Of a DNA stretch of 64,000 bases, positions 45,693-53,550 are shown in pieces. How positions within the stretch are numbered: the stretch's first letter is position 1; the number at the start of each line of letters is the position of its first letter. Position numbers and translations under genes: made by a program. The notes beneath the pieces were generated by a model that was not told the DNA's origin, ran no database searches, and worked only from the letters and a program-made list of their open reading frames with translations. The DNA comes from Nocardia thailandica NBRC 100428 (GTDB taxonomy: Bacteria > Actinomycetota > Actinomycetes > Mycobacteriales > Mycobacteriaceae): the NCBI RefSeq assembly GCF_000308795.1, contig NZ_BAGK01000217.1, positions 54,236 through 118,235 on the forward strand. The letters are read 5' to 3'.

Positions 45693-47288
45693 ATGACAAC
45701 GCAATCGGTCGCTCCATCGACGACGCTGGACCGGCACCCACAGCGATTCCTCGCCCTGGGCGTCATCTGCCTCGCCGAACTGCTCGTGGTCCTCGACAAC
45801 ACCATCGTCAACGTCGCCCTGCCGTCCATCGGGGTGCAGCTGCACACCGGCGTCAGCGGCCTGCAGTGGGTCGTCGACGCCTATACCCTCACCTTCGCCG
45901 GACTGCTGCTGGCCTGCGGAAACCTCGGCGACCGCTACGGCCGCCGCCGGATCATGGTCATCGGGCTCGCCGGGGTCGCGATCATGTCGGTCGGCGGCGC
46001 GCTGGCGGGCACCATGGGACAGGTCATCGCGGCAAGGGCCGCGATGGGCGTCTTCGCCGCCGCGGTCTTCCCCGCCACCCTCGCCCTGATCATCAACATC
46101 TTCACCGACCGCCGGGAGCGGGCGCTGGCCATCGCGGCCTGGACCGCCATGGCGGGCTTCGCCATCGCGATCGGCCCGATCTCCGGTGGCTGGCTGCTCG
46201 AGCACTTCAGCTGGCACTCGGTGTTCTGGATCAACGTGCCGGTGGCGCTGGTCGCCCTGCTCGCGACGCTGCGCTGGGTGCCCGAGTCCCGCGCCGCGGA
46301 GACCGGAAAGCTCGACCTCCCCGGCATTCTCAGCTCGATCGCCGGCATCACCCTGCTGGTCTGGGCGATCATCGAGGCACCACACAACGGGTGGCTCTCG
46401 GTCACGACGCTGGCCACCGCCGCGACGGGCGCGGTTCTGCTCGCCTGCTTCGTGGTCTGGGAATTACGCACCGCCACACCGATTCTCGACATGCGCCTGT
46501 TCCGGATCCGGCGATTCTCGTTGCCCGCGCTCGCGATCGCGGTCGGCTATTTCTCGATGTTCGGATTCCTGTTCCTCATCACGCAGTATTTCCAGGGCGT
46601 CCGTGAATATTCACCACTCGAATTCGGCATCGCCTCGCTGCCTTTCGCGTTCTCGGTGGGTATCGGCGCACCCGCGGCGACGCTCATCGCGCAACGGATC
46701 GGCACCACGGCGGTGATCGTCTTCGGGCTGGTGCTCACCGGATTCGGTTTGTATCTGGGCGGATCGGTCACCGTGGACAGCAGCTACCTGGTCGACGTCC
46801 TGCCGTCGATGGTCTCCATGGGCCTCGGCCTCGCCATCGTGCAGGGTCCCGCCACCGAATCGATCATGTCCTCGCTCCCCCTCGACGAAGCGGGGGCAGG
46901 CTCCGCGGTCAACGACACCACGCGCGAGATCGGCGGCACGCTCGGCGTCGCGGTGCTCGGCTCCATCGTGGCCTCGTACTACACCGGCCGGATCGGCGCC
47001 CGGATCGACGCCATCCCGGCCGGGATCATGAACCCCGAGGAGAAGAGCCTGGTCAAGGCCAGCCCGCTCAGCGTGCTCGAGCTCCGCAAGCGGCCGCTGG
47101 CGCCGTTCTTCGAGACCCAGCGGGAGAACCTCATCGTCGCGATGAAGTCGGCGACCCTGCAGGGCGCGCACACCGCCTCGCTCGTCGCCACCGGCGCCGT
47201 CCTGGTCTGCGCCGTGCTCGTCGCGCTGTTCCTGCCGTGGAAGCCGCAGGGCGGGGAATCGGTCCTGCTGGGCTGGCGCGCGAACTGA
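45693..47288 (+). CDS. MFS drug exporter, DHA2 (14-TMS) family
   Basis: A 531-residue inner-membrane proton antiporter. AELLVVLDNTIVNVALPSIG (TM1 motif D), GNLGDRYGRRRIMVIG (motif A) and the family-typical SVFWINVPVALVALL after TM5 place it in the DHA2/EmrB-QacA group. Hydrophobic segments agree with 14 helices. It is the only plus-strand gene inside the ribosomal and polymerase block, so it is probably a later insertion. The start codon has no good ribosome binding site. Substrates cannot be predicted. Confidence 0.9.
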   Translation: MTTQSVAPSTTLDRHPQRFLALGVICLAELLVVLDNTIVNVALPSIGVQLHTGVSGLQWVVDAYTLTFAGLLLACGNLGDRYGRRRIMVIGLAGVAIMSVGGALAGTMGQVIAARAAMGVFAAAVFPATLALIINIFTDRRERALAIAAWTAMAGFAIAIGPISGGWLLEHFSWHSVFWINVPVALVALLATLRWVPESRAAETGKLDLPGILSSIAGITLLVWAIIEAPHNGWLSVTTLATAATGAVLLACFVVWELRTATPILDMRLFRIRRFSLPALAIAVGYFSMFGFLFLITQYFQGVREYSPLEFGIASLPFAFSVGIGAPAATLIAQRIGTTAVIVFGLVLTGFGLYLGGSVTVDSSYLVDVLPSMVSMGLGLAIVQGPATESIMSSLPLDEAGAGSAVNDTTREIGGTLGVAVLGSIVASYYTGRIGARIDAIPAGIMNPEEKSLVKASPLSVLELRKRPLAPFFETQRENLIVAMKSATLQGAHTASLVATGAVLVCAVLVALFLPWKPQGGESVLLGWRAN

Positions 47289-47300
47289 CCGGAAAACAGC

Positions 47301-47332
47301 GAGGGTGGGAACGCGGTCGCGTTCCCACCCTC
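47301..47332. terminator. Bidirectional terminator between the MFS gene and rplA
   Basis: GAGGGTGGGAACGCG at 47301-47315 pairs perfectly with 47318-47332 (15 bp). The stem lies between the convergent stops. Confidence 0.85.
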
Positions 47333-47362
47333 GGCTGTCACTTCAGAGGCGATCCGTGAAGA

Positions 47363-48076
47363 TCACGCATCCTCTTCCAGGAGGTTGCGGGTACGGTTCG
47401 GGTCCACCGGGATGCCCGGTCCGGTGTTGGTCGAAACCGTGATCTTCTTGACGTAGCGACCCTTGGCGGTCGACGGCTTCACACGCAGGATCTCGTCCAG
47501 CGCGGCGCCGTAGTTCTCCACCAGCTTGGCGTCGTCGAACGAGGCCTTGCCGATGACGAAGTGCAGGTTGGCCTGCTTGTCGACGCGGAAGTTGATCTTG
47601 CCGCCCTTGATGTCGTTGACGGCCTTGGTCACGTCGGGGGTGACGGTGCCCGTCTTCGGGTTCGGCATCAGACCACGCGGGCCGAGGACACGCGCGATGC
47701 GGCCGACCTTGGCCATCTGGTCCGGGGTGGCGATCGCGGCGTCGAAGTCCAGCCAGCCGCCCTGGATCCGCTCGATCAGGTCCTCGGCGCCCACGGCGTC
47801 GGCACCGGCGGCCTCGGCCTCGGCGGCCTTCTCGCCGACGGCGAACACGATGACGCGAGCGGTCTTACCGGTGCCGTGCGGCAGGTTGACGGTGCCGCGG
47901 ACCATCTGGTCGGCCTTACGCGGGTCGACACCGAGACGGACGGCGACCTCGACGGTGGCGTCGGTCTTGGTGGTGGCGGTCTCCTTCGCGAGCCGCGCGG
48001 CGGCCAGCGGGGAGTAGAGCTTGGAGCGATCGACCTTCTCGGCCGCGGCGAGGTACGCCTTGCTGCGCTTTGCCAT
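47363..48076 (-). CDS. rplA: 50S ribosomal protein L1
   Basis: A 237-residue protein that forms the L1 stalk and helps release E-site tRNA. MAKRSKAYLAAAEKVDRSKLYSPLAAARLAKE is the usual N-terminus. GPRGLMPNPKTGTVTPDV is the conserved rRNA-binding motif. It follows rplK after an unusually long spacer of 159 bases. Confidence 0.98.
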   Translation of the reverse strand: MAKRSKAYLAAAEKVDRSKLYSPLAAARLAKETATTKTDATVEVAVRLGVDPRKADQMVRGTVNLPHGTGKTARVIVFAVGEKAAEAEAAGADAVGAEDLIERIQGGWLDFDAAIATPDQMAKVGRIARVLGPRGLMPNPKTGTVTPDVTKAVNDIKGGKINFRVDKQANLHFVIGKASFDDAKLVENYGAALDEILRVKPSTAKGRYVKKITVSTNTGPGIPVDPNRTRNLLEEDA

Positions 48077-48235
48077 GATTTTCTGTCCTTAGGTACTGGA
48101 GTTCAGATGTGGTTTCCGGGCCTGGCCGGCCCTCCCACCGGGGTGGCGAGCGTTTCCGCTCAGCCCGCTGTGTCTCTCCGAGGGCTGCGCTTCGCCTCCG
48201 TGGTGACGCTGCGCTACCGCCTCCGGCGCTGACAC

Positions 48236-48670
48236 TCAGCCCTCGACGGTGATGCCCATCGAGCGCGCGGTGCCCGCGATGATCTTCACGGCCTGGTCGA
48301 GGTCGTTGGCGTTCAGATCCTCGGCCTTGGTCTTGGCGATCTCGCGGACCTGGTCGAGGGTGACCTTGGCGACCTTGTTCTTGTGCGGCTCGGCCGAGCC
48401 CTTCTGCACGCCGGCGGCCTTGAGCAGCAGACGGGCGGCGGGCGGGGTCTTGAGCTTGAAGTCGAAGGTCCGGTCCTCGTACACCGAGATCTCGACCGGG
48501 ATGACGTTGCCGCGCTGCGACTCGGTCGCGGCGTTGTACGCCTTGCAGAACTCCATGATGTTCACGCCGTGCTGACCAAGCGCCGGACCAACGGGCGGAG
48601 CCGGGTTGGCCTGGCCTGCCTGGATCTGGAGCTTGATGATGCCGGCGAGCTTCTTCTTCTTGGGGGGCAT
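48236..48670 (-). CDS. rplK: 50S ribosomal protein L11
   Basis: A 144-residue protein at the GTPase-associated centre. [41 protein letters not shown] includes the proline-rich thiostrepton-site linker, and the end [10 protein letters not shown] is normal. The ATG at 48670 starts at the conserved N-terminus; the in-frame upstream extension is not part of the protein. It is followed by rplA on the same strand. Confidence 0.98.
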
Positions 48671-48791
48671 CTTTCTTCCTTGGTGTCGGTTGCCTACGGT
48701 TGCCGTAAGCGGCGTTCGAAGCACGAACTTGCACACTCTACCGAATCGCGAGAACCCGACCGCGTTCGGGGGAGGGCGCACCAACGACGAA

Positions 48792-48813
48792 GGGCACCGC
48801 CGCAGCGGTGCCC
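48792..48813 (-). terminator. Terminator of secE-nusG
   Basis: GGGCACCGC (48792-48800) pairs with 48805-48813 around a CGCA loop, 14 bases downstream of the nusG stop. Confidence 0.75.
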
Positions 48814-48826
48814 CCGGTCGCAAGAC

Positions 48827-49645
48827 TCAGATCTTCGAGACCTGGTTGAAGCCGAGCTCCACCGGGGTCTCGCGGCCGAAGATCGACACGAGGACCTTCA
48901 GCTTCTGCTGCTCGGCGTTGACCTCGCTGATACTGGCGGGCAGCGTCGCGAACGGGCCGTCCATGACGGTGACCGACTCGCCGACCTCGAAGTCGACCTC
49001 GATGATCGGCTTGGCGATCACGTCGCCGCCACCGGACTCGGCCGCGGCGGCAGCCGGGGCACCCGCCGCGGCGGCGGGCTTCTTCTGCTGCTGGGAGGCC
49101 GGGACGAGGAACTTGACGACCTCGTTGATGGTCAGCGGGGTCGGCTTGCCGCCCGACTGGCCACCGGCGGTCATGCCGACGAAACCGGTGACGCCGGGGG
49201 TGTTGCGGACCGCGCCCCACGACTCGTTGTTGAGGTCCATGCGGACCAGGATGTAGCCGGGCAGCACCTTGCGGTTGACGTGCTTGCGCTGGCCGTTCTT
49301 GATCTCGGTGACCTCTTCGGTCGGGACCTCGACCTGGAAGATGTACTCCTCGAGACCGAGGTTCTGGACGCGGGTCTCCAGGTTGGTCTTCACCTTGTTC
49401 TCGTACCCCGCGTACGAGTGGACGACGTACCAGTCGCCTTCCTGGCGGCGCAGCACGGCCTTCATGGCCTCCACCGGATCGACGTCGGCGGGCTCCTCGG
49501 CGACCTCGGGTGCGTCCTCGGCGACCTCGGCGGCCTCGACCTCGTCGGCGGCAGTCTCTTCAGCCACGACGTCGTCGACCGGGAACTCGTCGTTGGTGTC
49601 GTTCTCCGGGGTGCTCACTGCCGCACTCGCTTCCTGTGTCGTCAC
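48827..49645 (-). CDS. nusG: Transcription elongation/antitermination factor NusG
   Basis: A 272-residue protein with an acidic N-terminal extension of about 60 residues, the NGN domain (GDWYVVHSYAGYENKVKTNLETR to GVTGFVGM), an Ala/Pro/Gln-rich linker and a KOW domain (VGESVTVMDGPFATLPASISEVNAEQQKLKVLVSIFGRETPVEL). The long linker and acidic tail are usual in actinobacteria. The GTG at 49645 has AGAGG six bases upstream, which favours it over the ATG at 49651 that directly abuts this site. Confidence 0.97.
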   Translation of the reverse strand: MTTQEASAAVSTPENDTNDEFPVDDVVAEETAADEVEAAEVAEDAPEVAEEPADVDPVEAMKAVLRRQEGDWYVVHSYAGYENKVKTNLETRVQNLGLEEYIFQVEVPTEEVTEIKNGQRKHVNRKVLPGYILVRMDLNNESWGAVRNTPGVTGFVGMTAGGQSGGKPTPLTINEVVKFLVPASQQQKKPAAAAGAPAAAAAESGGGDVIAKPIIEVDFEVGESVTVMDGPFATLPASISEVNAEQQKLKVLVSIFGRETPVELGFNQVSKI

Positions 49646-49727
49646 GTACATCCTCTGGTGCCGGGCCGGGCGTGAGGAGAGTCCTCGTTCCGCCCCGGGA
49701 TCGGCTACCGGTGTCGGGTGCCGGCGA

Positions 49728-50123
49728 TCAGCCGAACAGCCAGCTGACACCCTTGATGAACGCCAGATCCAACCCACTGATGAACGCGACCATGAAGACC
49801 ACGAACACCAGGACAACGGTCGTATAGGTGACCATCTGCTTCCGGTTGGGCCAGATCACTTTGCGGAGCTCCGCGATGACCTCTCGCAGGAACTTCACCA
49901 GCTTCTTGAACGGGTTACCCGTTCCGCTGCTCTTGGCCTTACCGGCAGTCTTCTCTGCCTTGCGCGACGATTCGCGGTCGATCGTGGCGACCGACCCGGT
50001 GTCCACCGGAGAGTCCGAGGTGCGCACCCGGCGAGCGGACCGCTTGCCACTCGGCCGAGTGGCGGCGGCGGTGTCGTCGCCGTCCTCGGCTGCGCCGTGG
50101 CGAGGTTCCCGCTCGTCGCTCAC
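49728..50123 (-). CDS. secE: Preprotein translocase subunit SecE
   Basis: A 131-residue protein with a long charged N-terminal extension and the conserved amphipathic helix KLVKFLREVIAELRKVIWPNRKQM followed by one transmembrane segment. It clamps SecY in the inner membrane. It precedes nusG, the usual bacterial arrangement, and follows the tRNA-Trp gene on the same strand. Confidence 0.97.
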   Translation of the reverse strand: MSDEREPRHGAAEDGDDTAAATRPSGKRSARRVRTSDSPVDTGSVATIDRESSRKAEKTAGKAKSSGTGNPFKKLVKFLREVIAELRKVIWPNRKQMVTYTTVVLVFVVFMVAFISGLDLAFIKGVSWLFG

Positions 50124-50231
50124 GCCGTCTCCTCGCTTCGCTCGGACCGGTGCTGCGCGACGTGCGCTGCGCTGATGGCCCGCTCGCTACGCTCGCTCAC
50201 TCCGATCCTCTCTCGTCGCTGGCATTCAGGG

Positions 50232-50304
<73 letters not shown>

Positions 50305-50518
50305 TCGGCTGGACCATCCGTACGGACACTTCGTCCAGCCACAGTCGATATTCAGTTGTCGGGCCCGGCGTCACACAACACGCGCGCCGCTTCCGCCGGG
50401 ACAGGCCGTTCGGCTGTCTCGTGGGGAAGTCAGCGCGCAGCGCCCGGTGACCCCAGGACCCTTACTCTACGGCACCCCGGCCGGAATTTGCCAATCCGGG
50501 GCAGGCGACCAGGTCAGG

Positions 50519-50548
50519 CCGGGTGTGCGGCGCGCGCCGCACACCCGG
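50519..50548 (-). terminator. 30-base perfect palindrome after hadAB
   Basis: The whole interval is self-complementary (15-bp arms, CCGGGTGTGCGGCGC and its inverse), two bases downstream of the hadAB stop. It would form a long hairpin in RNA and probably ends the hadAB transcript before tRNA-Trp. Confidence 0.7.
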
Positions 50549-50550
50549 GG

Positions 50551-51624
50551 TCAGGACAGCTGGACGGTCGCGGTGGCGCGGCCGAAGATCTTCCGGCCCG
50601 CCGATCGCGCGGTCAGCGCGATCACCGCGGTGCGGTTCTCCGGGTCGACCGACTTGACCTTGCCGGTGTACTCGACCTCGGCGGGGGTGTCGACGCCGAC
50701 GTACACCGGGCTGGTGAACCGGACGTTGTACTCCTTCACCGCGCCGGGATCGCCCACCCACGAGGTGACGAAGCCGCCGCCGAGGCCCATCGTGAGCATG
50801 CCGTGCGCGACCACGTCGTCCAGGCCGACCAGCTTGACGACCTCGTCGCTCCAGTGGATCGGGTTGGCGTCGCCGGAGACACCGGCGTAGTTCACCAGGT
50901 CGCCGCGGGTCAGCCGCACCGTGCGCGGGGGCAGCTCCTCCCCGACGGTGACGCTGTCGAAGGCGCGCGCGTTGGCGCCCGAGATCGGCGCGGGCCGGGT
51001 GGTGGCCGGCTCCGTGGTGTCGATGTCCTGCGGGAGGGTGGGCTCGGCGGCGCGATCGGGGTCGCCGAGGCCGTGCATGAGCACGTTGCGGACCGCGGAG
51101 GTCAGGTTGGGATCGATGTCACCGCCGCTGCGCCCGATCAGGGTGGTGTAGGTGGTGAGCACGAGCTCGTCGTCCTGGGCGGTGACGATGTTCTTGGTCA
51201 CCATGATGTCGCCGCCGAACGCCTGCCGGAACGAGTGCAGGTACACGTCGCAGGTGAGCCGGTCGCCCACCCGGATCGGGCGGTGGAATTCCAGGATCTG
51301 GTCGGTCTGCATGATCTGGCTCAGGTCGTAGCCGGTGACGACCTCTTCGAACAGCTTGCGCTGGGCCAGGATGCCGACCAGGGAGATGAAGGTCAGCGGG
51401 GCGATGAGGCCGTCGTAGCCGAACGCGCGGGCACTGTCCTCCTCCCAGTGCACCGGGTGGTAGTCCTGCACGGCACGGGCGTATTCGCGCACCTTCTCGC
51501 GGCCGACTTCGTAGTAGTCGTCGACGCGGTAGTGGTGGCCGACCATCGCGGTCGCGTGCGCGGCGGGATCGAACGGCGCGGCGGTGACCCCTGCCGCATC
51601 CTCGGTTCCGGTGTTCACTGTCAC
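50551..51624 (-). CDS. hadAB: Fused (3R)-hydroxyacyl-ACP dehydratase HadA/HadB
   Basis: A 357-residue double-hotdog protein that unites the two subunits of the FAS-II dehydratase used in mycolic acid elongation. Residues 20-165 resemble HadA (YYEVGREKVREYARAVQDYHPVHW), the substrate-holding subunit. Residues 210-350 resemble HadB and carry the hydratase-2 motif GDANPIHW with Asp252 and His257. In mycobacteria hadA, hadB and hadC are separate genes at this locus; here there is one fused gene and no hadC. Synteny (rpmG upstream, tRNA-Trp and secE downstream) is conserved. It starts with GTG. Confidence 0.93.
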   Translation of the reverse strand: MTVNTGTEDAAGVTAAPFDPAAHATAMVGHHYRVDDYYEVGREKVREYARAVQDYHPVHWEEDSARAFGYDGLIAPLTFISLVGILAQRKLFEEVVTGYDLSQIMQTDQILEFHRPIRVGDRLTCDVYLHSFRQAFGGDIMVTKNIVTAQDDELVLTTYTTLIGRSGGDIDPNLTSAVRNVLMHGLGDPDRAAEPTLPQDIDTTEPATTRPAPISGANARAFDSVTVGEELPPRTVRLTRGDLVNYAGVSGDANPIHWSDEVVKLVGLDDVVAHGMLTMGLGGGFVTSWVGDPGAVKEYNVRFTSPVYVGVDTPAEVEYTGKVKSVDPENRTAVIALTARSAGRKIFGRATATVQLS

Positions 51625-51700
51625 AGGGCGTGACCTTACCCAGTGGGCCGGGGCGCGAAGCGGGCAGCGACGAAATCGAAACGTTCGTTGTCCGGAAACG

Positions 51701-51732
51701 CACGAAGGCCGGACTCTCGTCCGGCCTTCGTG
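51701..51732 (-). terminator. Terminator of rpmG
   Basis: CACGAAGGCCGGAC (51701-51714) pairs perfectly with 51719-51732 (14 bp, TCTC loop), 17 bases after the rpmG stop, so rpmG and hadAB are probably separate transcripts. Confidence 0.8.
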
Positions 51733-51748
51733 GGAAGTCTTCTTCGGC

Positions 51749-51919
51749 TTACTTCGACTCGCGGTGCGCGCGGTGGGTGCCGCAGTTGGGGCAGAACTTC
51801 TTCAGCTCCAGGCGGTCCGGGTCGTTACGCCGGTTCTTCTTGGTGATGTAGTTGCGGTGCTTGCACTCTTCGCAGGCCAAGGTGATCTTTGGCCGGACAT
51901 CGGTGGACTTCGCGGCCAC
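51749..51919 (-). CDS. rpmG: 50S ribosomal protein L33, zinc-binding form
   Basis: A 56-residue protein with two CxxC pairs (CEECKHRNY and FCPNCGTH) that bind zinc. The GTG start at 51919 has AAGAAGG six bases upstream. The longer reading frame upstream runs into the tRNA and is not coding. It lies between tRNA-Met and hadAB, the arrangement of the rpmG2 copy in mycobacteria. Confidence 0.95.
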   Translation of the reverse strand: MAAKSTDVRPKITLACEECKHRNYITKKNRRNDPDRLELKKFCPNCGTHRAHRESK

Positions 51920-51955
51920 GATATGCCTTCTTTCCGGTCTGGGCTCTGTCGTTAT

Positions 51956-52031
51956 TGGTAGCGATGGCCGGACTTGAACCGGCGACACAACGATTATGAG
52001 TCGTTTGCTCTACCGACTGAGCTACACCGCC
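51956..52031 (-). tRNA. tRNA-Met (CAT), elongator type
   Basis: The cloverleaf body covers 51959-52031, followed by an encoded CCA (51958-51956). The anticodon loop is CTCATAA with anticodon CAT. The acceptor begins GGCGGTG and pairs at position 1-72, without the mismatch typical of initiator tRNA. Confidence 0.95.
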
Positions 52032-52117
52032 ACGCGGACATATCACGATGATGCCGCGACCAAGCCCGCTAACCCGCGGGAAGCGATGCCGAGTCGGTCA
52101 TCACCGGCAATCCGGCG

Positions 52118-52190
52118 AGCCCCCTAACGGAATCGAACCGTTGACCTTTTCCTTACCATGGAAACGCTCTGCCGACTGAGCTAAGGGGGC
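52118..52190 (-). tRNA. tRNA-Thr (GGT)
   Basis: A 73-base cloverleaf. The acceptor GCCCCCT pairs with AGGGGGC, anticodon stem TTTCC/GGAAA encloses ATGGTAA (anticodon GGT), T loop GGTTCGATTCC. It is upstream of tRNA-Met on the same strand. Confidence 0.97.
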
Positions 52191-52382
52191 ATGACAACGT
52201 GGCACAAGGTCTCGATCAGCGAGCTGATCTCGGCGACCCCGTGCTCCGGCGTCCTGAACGAGATTACACACACCTACCGCACACCACCAAATCGGCTGGT
52301 GAAAGGCTGTTTCTGCACCAGCAAGGCACCCCGGGAACACTCGCGACCGCCCCGCTGCCCGCTCCCCCAACCACACCACCAT

Positions 52383-52434
52383 GGGCCGGCCCCGAGGAGG
52401 CCCCGCCGCGCGGCGGCGGTCGCGGCCGCCCGGA
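52383..52434. repeat. Dispersed terminator-associated repeat, copy 2 (module A only)
   Basis: Positions 52383-52411 match 57859-57887 with one mismatch. The match continues through GCGGCGGTCGCGGCCGCCC to about 52434. It lies directly beside the tRNA-Tyr terminator hairpin. Module B is missing here. Confidence 0.75.
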
Positions 52435-52440
52435 AAACAC

Positions 52441-52471
52441 GAAACCCCCGTCCAACGAGGACGGGGGTTTC
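52441..52471 (-). terminator. Terminator of tRNA-Tyr
   Basis: GAAACCCCCGTCC (52441-52453) pairs perfectly with 52459-52471 around AACGA (13 bp), five bases after the tRNA on the minus strand. Confidence 0.85.
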
Positions 52472-52475
52472 GATG

Positions 52476-52558
52476 TGGCAGATGTAGGATTCGAACCTAC
52501 GTAGGCTCTCGCCGACAGATTTACAGTCTGCTCCCATTGGCCGCTCGGGCAATCTGCC
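52476..52558 (-). tRNA. tRNA-Tyr (GTA)
   Basis: An 83-base class II tRNA with a long variable arm (GTCGGCGAGAGCCTAC region). The acceptor GGCAGAT pairs with ATCTGCC, and the anticodon loop CTGTAAA carries GTA. CCA is not encoded. Confidence 0.96.
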
Positions 52559-52731
52559 GTTGCGCCGTTTCCGGTGCGCCGAAAGCTTACAACGAACCCC
52601 CACGGGGAATGCAAACCGGCAGGACAGCGGCCCTGCCCGTGGGGTCGTGCCCGGCCTCCGGGTACAACTGTCCCCAGGGCGGCGATCGCCGCCGACGCAG
52701 TTGTACGGACCTCCAGGGACAGGAGCGCAGT

Positions 52732-53223
52732 GTGGCCGATTCGTCATTCGACGTGGTGAGCAAGGTCGATCGCCAGGAGGTCGACAACGCGCTGCACCAG
52801 GCGGAGAAGGAACTGAACTCCCGCTACGACTTCAAGGGCACCGACGCGGGCATCGAATGGTCCGGCGAGGACAAGATCGTGCTGACCGCCAACGCCGAGG
52901 AGCGGGTGAAGGCCGCGCTCGAGGTGTTCAAGGAGAAGCTGATCCGCCGCGACATCTCCCTCAAGGCGTTCGACGCGGGAGAGGCGCAGGCCTCGGGCAA
53001 GGTGTTCAAGATCACCGGCACGCTGGTGCAGGGCATCGACGCGGAGAAGGCGAAGAAGATCTCGAAGAAGATCCGCGACGAAGGGCCCAAGGGCGTGAAG
53101 GCGCAGATCCAGGGCGAGGAGCTGCGGGTCAGCAGCAAGAAGCGCGACGACCTGCAGGCCGTCATCTCGCTCCTCAAGGGCGAGGACTTCGGCATCGCCC
53201 TGCAGTTCGTGAACTACCGATAA
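52732..53223 (+). CDS. YajQ family nucleotide-binding protein (UPF0234)
   Basis: A 163-residue protein of two RRM-like subdomains. ADSSFDVVSKVDRQEVDNALHQAEKELNSRYDFKGT is diagnostic of YajQ, and the end EDFGIALQFVNYR is complete. Some homologues bind cyclic di-GMP or affect phage gene expression; the role in actinobacteria is unknown. GTG at 52732 has AGGAG upstream. It is convergent with htpX, as in mycobacteria where Rv0566c and htpX are near each other. Confidence 0.93.
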   Translation: MADSSFDVVSKVDRQEVDNALHQAEKELNSRYDFKGTDAGIEWSGEDKIVLTANAEERVKAALEVFKEKLIRRDISLKAFDAGEAQASGKVFKITGTLVQGIDAEKAKKISKKIRDEGPKGVKAQIQGEELRVSSKKRDDLQAVISLLKGEDFGIALQFVNYR

Positions 53224-53550
53224 ATCTGCGGCTGGCGCCGCCGGTTTTCGGCTGCGTTGTTGGGCGGCTGGCGCCGCGGGTTTTCGGCCTCGTGACCTCG
53301 GCGCCGACTGGTGATACTGCGCCTTGGCGTGACGTCTCACCCGTCGGCGCCGAGGCGGCCGAAAACGTGGTGGTTGCGATTCAGGGGCGTGTCAGCGCGG
53401 GGTGACGTGCCATCGTTGTGGTCACCAGTGGGGTGACAGGTCGTCGTCACCGGCGCGTTGATGGGTCGTCGTTGTGCGCCCCCGCGATGGGTTCGACCTA
53501 GGCGCGGGTGTAGCGGGTCCGCTCGGCTGGTCGCGCGGGACGCGGCCCTC
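53224..53550. other. Structured 327-base intergenic region between yajQ and htpX
   Basis: No ORF is supported. A 25-base direct repeat (53229-53253 and 53265-53289, about 23 of 25 identical) is followed by a large stem. In that stem GTTTTCGGCC (53280-53289) pairs with 53357-53366 and CCTCGGCGCCGAC (53296-53308) pairs with 53343-53355. The stem separates convergent genes and may terminate both. Confidence 0.6.

Noticed and set aside
48827..49645. Ala/Pro/Gln-rich linker of NusG as an unusual insertion
   Set aside because: Mycobacterial and other actinobacterial NusG proteins have a similar low-complexity linker and acidic N-terminal extension.
52191..52475. Small genes between tRNA-Thr and tRNA-Tyr
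   Set aside because: Short frames here overlap the dispersed repeat and the tRNA terminator and have no supported start.
53229..53289. CRISPR-like direct repeats
   Set aside because: Only two imperfect copies with one spacer and no cas genes; they are part of a structured intergenic region.
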